Part shown: in pieces, positions 59,060-64,000 of the stretch
How positions within the stretch are numbered: the stretch's first letter is position 1
Layout: every line of letters begins with the position of its first letter
DNA from: Vibrio sp. Isolate32
GTDB taxonomy: Bacteria > Pseudomonadota > Gammaproteobacteria > Enterobacterales > Vibrionaceae
Direction: 5' to 3'
DNA length: 64,000 nt
Assembly: GCF_022397955.1 (NCBI RefSeq)
Contig: NZ_JAKEUQ010000001.1
Span: forward strand, 277,866 to 341,865
Made by a program: the position numbers and the translations under genes
The notes under the pieces: generated by a model
Seen by the model: only the letters and a program-made list of their open reading frames with translations
The model's database searches: none
Told to the model about the DNA's origin: nothing

Positions 59060-60055
59060 TTAGGCGTGCGCGGCAAGCTTTTGTACAAGCTCGTACGCTT
59101 TGCCAGAGTTCATCGCATCAATGGCTTGTTGTGCATTGGCTTTTAGGTCTTCGTGACCAAATAGACGCATCAGCAAAGCAACGTTCACGGCCACTGCACC
59201 AACTTGTGCTTCAGTGCCTTTACCCGTCAGGATATTGGTTGTGATGGCTTTGTTTTCTTCTGGCTCGCCACCCTTGATAGCTTCAAGAGGGTGAGTGTTC
59301 AAACCAAAGTCAGCCGGTGTCACTGTGTATTCGTGAATTACGCCATCTTTGATTTCCGCAACCATGGTTTCGCCGTGAATTGCCACTTCATCAAGGCCGC
59401 TACCGTGCACAACTGCTGCGCGCTTCATACCCATTTTCAGCATGGTTTCCGCGATAGGGCGTACTAGCTCTTTGCTGTAAACACCCATTAGCTCGATGTT
59501 AGGGCGAGCAGGGTTAATCAGTGGGCCAAGGATGTTGAAGATAGTGCGTGTTTTCATTGTTTGGCGAACAGGCATCGCGTGACGCACGCCACCGTGGTAT
59601 TGCGGAGCAAATAGGAACGCTACGCCAAGCTCATCGACAGCTGTGCGAGTGTCTTCTGCCGTCATCGCTAGGTTGATGCCAAACGAATCCAGTAGGTCAG
59701 AAGAGCCTGATTTGCTGGATACACTGCGGTTACCGTGTTTCGCAACTTTTAAACCACATGCAGCAGCAACAAATGCAGATGTCGTAGAGATATTAATGGT
59801 GTTGTGACCGTCGCCACCGGTACCCACGATGTCTGCAAAATCGTAATCAGGGCGTGGGAACGGGTTTGCATTAGCAAGCAGTGCTTTTGCAGCGCCGGCG
59901 ATTTCTTCTGGCGTCTCGCCTTTGATTTTCAGAGCAGTTAGTGCAGAAGCCATCAGGATTGGGTCTAGTTCACCCTTGATGATAACGTCGAATAATTGCT
60001 GGCTTTCTTCTTGAGTAAGAGACTGCTGTTCGTAAAGTTTATTAATCTGTTCCAT
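59060..60055 (-). CDS. trpD: Anthranilate phosphoribosyltransferase
   Basis: A 331-residue enzyme of the second step of the pathway. The PRPP-binding [13 protein letters not shown] motif lies near residues 80-92 and the anthranilate region follows. Not fused to trpG here. A 25-base gap leads to trpCF. Confidence 0.97.
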   Translation of the reverse strand: MEQINKLYEQQSLTQEESQQLFDVIIKGELDPILMASALTALKIKGETPEEIAGAAKALLANANPFPRPDYDFADIVGTGGDGHNTINISTTSAFVAAACGLKVAKHGNRSVSSKSGSSDLLDSFGINLAMTAEDTRTAVDELGVAFLFAPQYHGGVRHAMPVRQTMKTRTIFNILGPLINPARPNIELMGVYSKELVRPIAETMLKMGMKRAAVVHGSGLDEVAIHGETMVAEIKDGVIHEYTVTPADFGLNTHPLEAIKGGEPEENKAITTNILTGKGTEAQVGAVAVNVALLMRLFGHEDLKANAQQAIDAMNSGKAYELVQKLAAHA

Positions 60056-60064
60056 GATTTCGTC

Positions 60065-60673
60065 CTAGTTAGTCTTTTTATCAAGAGTGGCGTTCTTCTC
60101 AAGAGCCCATTCGATGGCGTTCGCTAGAAGCGTTGCACCGTAGGTTGTCATAATTGATTCTGGGTGGAATTGGAATCCACATACTTTGTCTTGTTCTTGA
60201 ACCACAGACATCACCAAACCATCGACTTCAGCGGTTACCGTTAGGCTATCTGATACATGAGTAGCAACCAGAGAGTGGTAGCGAGCAATAGCCAGTGGAG
60301 AAGGTAAGCCTTGGTAAGTCTCATGATTTTGGTGCTCCATCATCGACACCTTACCATGAATGATTTCGCCTGCGCCTGCAACGGTGCCGCCATAAGCTTC
60401 AACGATAGCTTGGTGACCTAAGCAGATACCAATCATTGGCACCTTGCCTTTTAGCAGTTGAATCAACTCAGGCATGCAGCCTGCGTCTGCTGGAGCGCCA
60501 GGACCTGGTGAAAGTAGGGCAACAGGGTTGTCTAGTTCGTTGATTGCCGCTTCCACTACCTTTGCAGAGATGTTGTTGCGGTATATTTTTACGTTGTGAC
60601 CCAATGAGCGGAATTGGTCTACCAGGTTGTAAGTGAATGAGTCGAAGTTATCGATGAATACAATATCAGCCAT
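60065..60673 (-). CDS. trpG: Anthranilate synthase component II (glutamine amidotransferase)
   Basis: A 202-residue class I amidotransferase supplying ammonia to TrpE. The catalytic Cys is in GICLGHQAIVEAYGG and the His/Glu pair in FHPES. It starts two bases after the trpE stop. Confidence 0.96.
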   Translation of the reverse strand: MADIVFIDNFDSFTYNLVDQFRSLGHNVKIYRNNISAKVVEAAINELDNPVALLSPGPGAPADAGCMPELIQLLKGKVPMIGICLGHQAIVEAYGGTVAGAGEIIHGKVSMMEHQNHETYQGLPSPLAIARYHSLVATHVSDSLTVTAEVDGLVMSVVQEQDKVCGFQFHPESIMTTYGATLLANAIEWALEKNATLDKKTN

Positions 60674-60675
60674 GA

Positions 60676-62265
60676 TTACGACTCCTTCTTGTTAGAGATG
60701 TTTTTAGTGTGAGCAGCTTGAATCGCTGAAATAACCGCTTGAGCTTTGCCGCGAGTTTCATCAGCTTCTGCTTGTGGATCTGAATCGAATACCACACCAG
60801 CACCAGCTTGTACTTGTGCAACTCCATCTTCAACGTAAGCAGAGCGAATCACGATACAAGTATCTAATGTGCCTTCACCTGTTAGGTAACCTACCGCACC
60901 GCCGTAGCTACCACGACGCGTTTTTTCTACATCTCGAATAAGCTGCATTGCGCGGATTTTTGGCGCACCTGTTAGCGTGCCCATGTTCATACAAGCTTGG
61001 TAAGCATGCAGTGCGTCTAAATCTTCACGTAGTTGACCAACGACACGAGAAACTAAGTGCATCACATGACTGTAGCGGTCGACTTTTAGTAAGTCGGCCA
61101 CGTGGCGAGTGCCAGCTTCGGCAATGCGCGCAACGTCGTTACGAGCTAGGTCGACTAGCATCATGTGTTCTGCGTTCTCTTTTTTGTCGGTTCGCAGCTC
61201 AAGCTCGATACGGCTGTCTAAATCGAAATCGATTTGGCCATTTGGGCGCTTACCTCGACGACGAGTCCCCGCAATTGGGTAAATCTCAATTTGGTTGGTT
61301 TCGGTTTCGTATTTCAGCGCGCTTTCTGGAGATGCACCAAACAGAGTAAACAGCTCATCTTGCATGTAGAACATGTAAGGGCTTGGGTTACTTTGTTTGA
61401 GTTCTTTGTAAGCTGTTAGTGGAGCAGGACAAGGGAGTGTGAAGCGGCGTGATGGTACGACTTGGAACACATCGCCTTTTACTACGTACTCTTTTAGGTC
61501 ACGAACGGTTTGGCAGAAATCTTCATCGGAAACGCTTGGTACCGCTTCCACGTTGTCTAGTGGCGTAACTTCCGTGATCGCTTTCAGTGACTGACATTGT
61601 GTTTGAATGTCGGCTAAACGTTCAGTTAGCTGCGCTTTGATGCTGTCATCTTGAGTGAACAAGCTTGCGTGTAGCAGACCTTCGTTTTCTTGGTGGTCGA
61701 AACGCAATAGTGTTTCTGCGACGTAGAATACAAAATCAGGGCAGTTGTTGGTTGCTTCAGCATCGCCTAGCGGTTCAAAGTTTGCCACGATGTCGTAAGC
61801 GAATAGGCCAGCCATGAATAACGCGTGCTTATTATCAGCGTCTTGCTCAAAGCTGTGTTGAACCAAACGTAGTGCATCGAAAGAAGAAGCTTCTCTTAAG
61901 CGTGAGTCTTCATCTAATTCGTTGCTCGGCTCAACAAAAGTCAGCGTCAGTAAGTTATCCGTTAAATCAGATTTAATCTCTGCTTTAACGTTTTCAGTCA
62001 GATGTTCGATAAGCGCTTGACCATTTTGAGTCAATGCTTGAAAGGTTACTTCATGTCCGCGACATACGATACGAACAGCAGAGTCGATAAGGAGTAGGCT
62101 TGTCAGGTTTTGCTTCGATTCAATTTCAGCAGATTCCAACAGCAAACTGTCTGTTTTGTTTTCACACAAAGTATGAAAAACGCTGGTTGGATCTTGCGAG
62201 TAAGGAACTGATGAATTGATGACCTCAATGGTTCCCAGCTTTTTGATTTCAATGGCCTTGTTCAC
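60676..62265 (-). CDS. trpE: Anthranilate synthase component I
   Basis: About 529 residues from the GTG at 62265, chosen because AAGGAGGT lies five bases before it and the VNKAIEIKKLGTIEVI start matches Vibrio TrpE; a frame reaching 62328 begins upstream of that site. The conserved catalytic part (LLKVDRYSHVMHLVS, GTLTGAPKIRAM) is present, as is the N-terminal LLLESAEI segment involved in tryptophan feedback inhibition. Confidence 0.97.
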   Translation of the reverse strand: MNKAIEIKKLGTIEVINSSVPYSQDPTSVFHTLCENKTDSLLLESAEIESKQNLTSLLLIDSAVRIVCRGHEVTFQALTQNGQALIEHLTENVKAEIKSDLTDNLLTLTFVEPSNELDEDSRLREASSFDALRLVQHSFEQDADNKHALFMAGLFAYDIVANFEPLGDAEATNNCPDFVFYVAETLLRFDHQENEGLLHASLFTQDDSIKAQLTERLADIQTQCQSLKAITEVTPLDNVEAVPSVSDEDFCQTVRDLKEYVVKGDVFQVVPSRRFTLPCPAPLTAYKELKQSNPSPYMFYMQDELFTLFGASPESALKYETETNQIEIYPIAGTRRRGKRPNGQIDFDLDSRIELELRTDKKENAEHMMLVDLARNDVARIAEAGTRHVADLLKVDRYSHVMHLVSRVVGQLREDLDALHAYQACMNMGTLTGAPKIRAMQLIRDVEKTRRGSYGGAVGYLTGEGTLDTCIVIRSAYVEDGVAQVQAGAGVVFDSDPQAEADETRGKAQAVISAIQAAHTKNISNKKES

Positions 62266-62390
62266 AAGACCTCCTTTATGATTCTTTAAATTTCCTGCCG
62301 TACATAGTCGCATAAAGATACCTTTCACCCAATCTAGAATATGGTCAATTCGATGATTTGTTAGTCAGTTGAATGTGAGATGTTCGACAA

Positions 62391-62420
62391 ATTAAAAAGC
62401 CCGCTATGAAAGCGGGCTTA
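62391..62420 (-). terminator. trp attenuator terminator
   Basis: Perfect 8-bp stem AGCCCGCT/AGCGGGCT with a five-base loop followed on the minus strand by a T run, 32 bases after the trpL stop and ahead of trpE. It is the intrinsic terminator of the attenuator. Confidence 0.92.
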
Positions 62421-62451
62421 GTGATAACTTTTTTATAAACAAACTGTTTAA

Positions 62452-62577
62452 CTAGAAGTACACGTTAGCCCACCAAGAACTTGTCCAAGTGCGCCACCAA
62501 TTAAGCTCTGAACTTGCTTCTACTGAAGAAAGTTCTAAAACTTTATCTTTATGGTTTTGGTTAAATTCTTGTAACAT
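62452..62577 (-). CDS. trpL: trp operon leader peptide TrpL
   Basis: A 41-residue reading frame (MLQEFNQ...) starting 13 bases downstream of a GATAGG motif and containing five Trp codons: WW at 27-28, W31 and WW at 35-36. Too short for ordinary gene callers. Ribosome stalling at these codons would decide attenuator pairing. Confidence 0.9.
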   Translation of the reverse strand: MLQEFNQNHKDKVLELSSVEASSELNWWRTWTSSWWANVYF

Positions 62578-62613
62578 GGTGAACCTATCAAATGTGATAC
62601 TTCGTATTTGCGT

Positions 62614-62645
62614 ACTAGTTAACTAGTTTTCCGCTTGCGGGTCAA
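62614..62645 (-). promoter_or_regulatory. trp promoter and TrpR operator
   Basis: On the minus strand, TTGACC (-35, 62640-62645), a 17-base spacer and TTAACT (-10, 62617-62622). The -10 lies within the perfect palindrome ACTAGTTAACTAGT (62614-62627), identical to the E. coli trp operator core. TrpR repression and attenuation would both act here. Confidence 0.92.
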
Positions 62646-62697
62646 GTGTGTTGACACAAATATAACGATAAAAATTGAAAACAATGAAAAAGAATAT

Positions 62698-63552
62698 ATG
62701 AGAATTGATCTACATAGTCATACAACAGCCTCAGATGGCCGACTTACTCCACCTGAGCTAATTGACCGAGCGCTTGGCTTTAACATCGAAGCGCTAGCGA
62801 TTACAGATCATGATACGACTGATGGGCTTGCTGAAGCACGCAGCTACATTGCGGATAACAACCTTCCGATTCAGTTGATCAACGGCATTGAGATTTCGAC
62901 TGTTTGGCAAAACAAAGATATCCATATTGTTGGGTTAAACGTTGATCCTGAGTCACCAGAACTCAAAGCGCTCATTGAACAACAGAAGCAACACCGTATT
63001 GGGCGTGCTGAGATGATCGCTCACCGTCTTGAGAAAGCGACTCGTGAAGGGGTGCTAGAAGAAGTTAAATTGATTGCGGGTGATGCGCCTATTACTCGCG
63101 CTCACTTTGCTAAGTGGTTAGTCGACAACGGCTACGCAAAAACCATGCAGCAGGTGTTTAAAAAGTTTCTTACTCGCAATAACCCAGGTTATGTGCCGCC
63201 GACGTGGTGCTCAATGAGTGATGCTGTCACGGCCATTCATGCTGCTGGTGGTCAAGCCGTACTCGCTCACCCTGGGCGATATGGCCTTACAGCCAAGTGG
63301 GTTAAGCGCTTGCTAGCTGCATTTGTTGAAGCGAAAGGGGATGCGATGGAAGTCGCTCAACCTCAGCAAGCGCAACAAGAAAGACGCACACTCGCGGATT
63401 ATGCTATACAATACAAACTATTAGCCTCCCAAGGCAGTGATTTCCATTACCCATCTCCGTGGATGGAACTTGGACGTAATCTCTGGCTACCTTCTGGAGT
63501 CGAAGAAGTATGGAAAGATTGGGAGTTTCAAACGGTTTCACCATCTGAATAG
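62698..63552 (+). CDS. rnm: 5'-3' exoribonuclease RNase AM (TrpH/YciV)
   Basis: A 284-residue PHP-domain protein from the ATG at 62698 ([18 protein letters not shown]); the longer frame to 62635 starts inside the trp promoter. Metal-binding His motifs HSHTTASDG and DHDTTDG, and the C-terminal GSDFHYP, are visible. E. coli RNase AM trims 5' ends of rRNAs. Divergent from the trp operon, as in E. coli. Confidence 0.93.
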   Translation: MRIDLHSHTTASDGRLTPPELIDRALGFNIEALAITDHDTTDGLAEARSYIADNNLPIQLINGIEISTVWQNKDIHIVGLNVDPESPELKALIEQQKQHRIGRAEMIAHRLEKATREGVLEEVKLIAGDAPITRAHFAKWLVDNGYAKTMQQVFKKFLTRNNPGYVPPTWCSMSDAVTAIHAAGGQAVLAHPGRYGLTAKWVKRLLAAFVEAKGDAMEVAQPQQAQQERRTLADYAIQYKLLASQGSDFHYPSPWMELGRNLWLPSGVEEVWKDWEFQTVSPSE

Positions 63553-63614
63553 TCTTTAGGTGAACCAGCTCCTTCTGATGATAGAGTCGAGAGATTCGAT
63601 AACGAGGATCAATA

Positions 63615-64000
63615 ATGAGCCAGTTTTTTTATGTACACCCAGATAACCCACAAGCACGCTTAATTACTCAAGCGGTTGCGATTATTCGCAATGGCGGTGT
63701 TGTGGTTTATCCAACAGATTCCGGTTATGCGCTGGGCTGTCAGCTTGAAAACAAACAAGCACTTGAACGTATCTGTAAAATTCGTCGCATCGATGACAAG
63801 CATAATTTCACGTTGTTATGCCGTGATCTTTCTGAATTATCACTGTATGCACGAGTTGATAACGTGGCTTTCCGTCTGCTGAAAGCACACACGCCAGGTG
63901 CTTACACGTTTATCTTTAAAGCAACCAAAGAAGTGCCAAAGCGTTTGATGAACGCCAAGCGTAAAACGATTGGTATTCGTGTCCCAGACAACAAGATTGC
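63615..64000 (+). CDS. yciO: YciO, Sua5/YrdC-family protein (3'-truncated)
   Basis: Runs past the window end; 128 complete codons are visible from the ATG at 63615. The VVVYPTDSGYALGCQ and KRKTIGIRVPDN segments, with basic residues KRR, are typical of the Sua5/YciO/YrdC family, related to threonylcarbamoyl-AMP synthases; YciO itself is of uncertain function. 62 bases after rnm. Confidence 0.9.
   Translation, partial: MSQFFYVHPDNPQARLITQAVAIIRNGGVVVYPTDSGYALGCQLENKQALERICKIRRIDDKHNFTLLCRDLSELSLYARVDNVAFRLLKAHTPGAYTFIFKATKEVPKRLMNAKRKTIGIRVPDNKI

Noticed and set aside
62635..62697. Upstream extension of rnm to 62635
   Set aside because: It would start inside the trp -35 region; the MRIDLHSHT start at 62698 agrees with the PHP family.

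Overview
The window is a stretch of chromosome from a marine gamma-proteobacterium, almost certainly a Vibrio (Vibrionaceae). The evidence is protein-level similarity to remembered Vibrio sequences (RuvB, NadA, TrpE, MetR, YgiQ), gene orders typical of the genus (cydABX-ybgE-ybgC-tolQRAB-pal-cpoB-nadA; metR/metE next to the type II secretion pilotin gene aspS; yciO-rnm-trpLEGD(CF)BA-yciB-yciA-yciI), moderate GC and many short hairpin terminators. I think of the Splendidus clade, but the sequence alone does not prove the species. Almost everything is housekeeping chromosome; no prophage, integron, CRISPR array or rRNA was seen.

Layout. 1-3670: a large formate dehydrogenase fused to a glutamate-synthase-small-subunit-like oxidoreductase, cut by the window start. 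3803-7050 (minus): a three-gene envelope cluster of RimK-like ATP-grasp ligase, inactive transglutaminase with membrane domain, and retropepsin-like lipoprotein. 7364-10349 (minus): cmoB, cmoA and a DUF72 gene. 10647-16659 (plus): aspS (aspartyl-tRNA synthetase), ruvC, a membrane chemoreceptor lying between ruvC and ruvA, ruvA and ruvB. 17212-27241 (plus): the cytochrome bd operon including the 35-residue CydX, the Tol-Pal system, and nadA. 27415-38901: potassium channel, UPF0149 protein, hybrid sensor kinase, alanine exporter AlaE, tRNA-Ser(GGA), glutamate symporter GltS, a LysR regulator, DadA, a secreted hydrolase and a PLP-dependent D-cysteine desulfhydrase-like enzyme. 39052-44044: a two-component system divergent from a three-gene polyprenyl-phosphate-sugar glycosyltransferase cassette (GtrB/ArnC-like, ArnT-like, GtrA-like). 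44155-51397: YgiQ, a membrane protein of unknown function, a DUF4250 protein, and divergent metR/metE. 51547-55337 (minus): T2SS pilotin, YciI, YciA, YciB, a small DUF1018-like protein, and a decayed patch holding a truncated IS110 transposase joined to the C-terminal part of a broken dicarboxylate/amino-acid symporter gene. 55455-62645 (minus): the complete trp operon with leader peptide, attenuator and a textbook TrpR-type operator. 62698-64000 (plus): rnm and the start of yciO.

How the parts relate. Respiration (formate dehydrogenase, cytochrome bd with FNR-type boxes), envelope maintenance (Tol-Pal, the ATP-grasp/retropepsin cluster, the glycosyltransferase cassette), amino-acid metabolism (trp, met, Glu, Ala, D-amino acids, D-cysteine) and tRNA modification dominate. 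The best candidates for incompletely described biology are the ATP-grasp / 7TM-transglutaminase / retropepsin cluster (3803-7050), the two-component-controlled glycosyltransferase cassette (39052-44044), and the stand-alone DUF1018-like gene in the disturbed zone downstream of trpA. All functional calls rest on reading the translated sequence and recalled family features; no database search was run.
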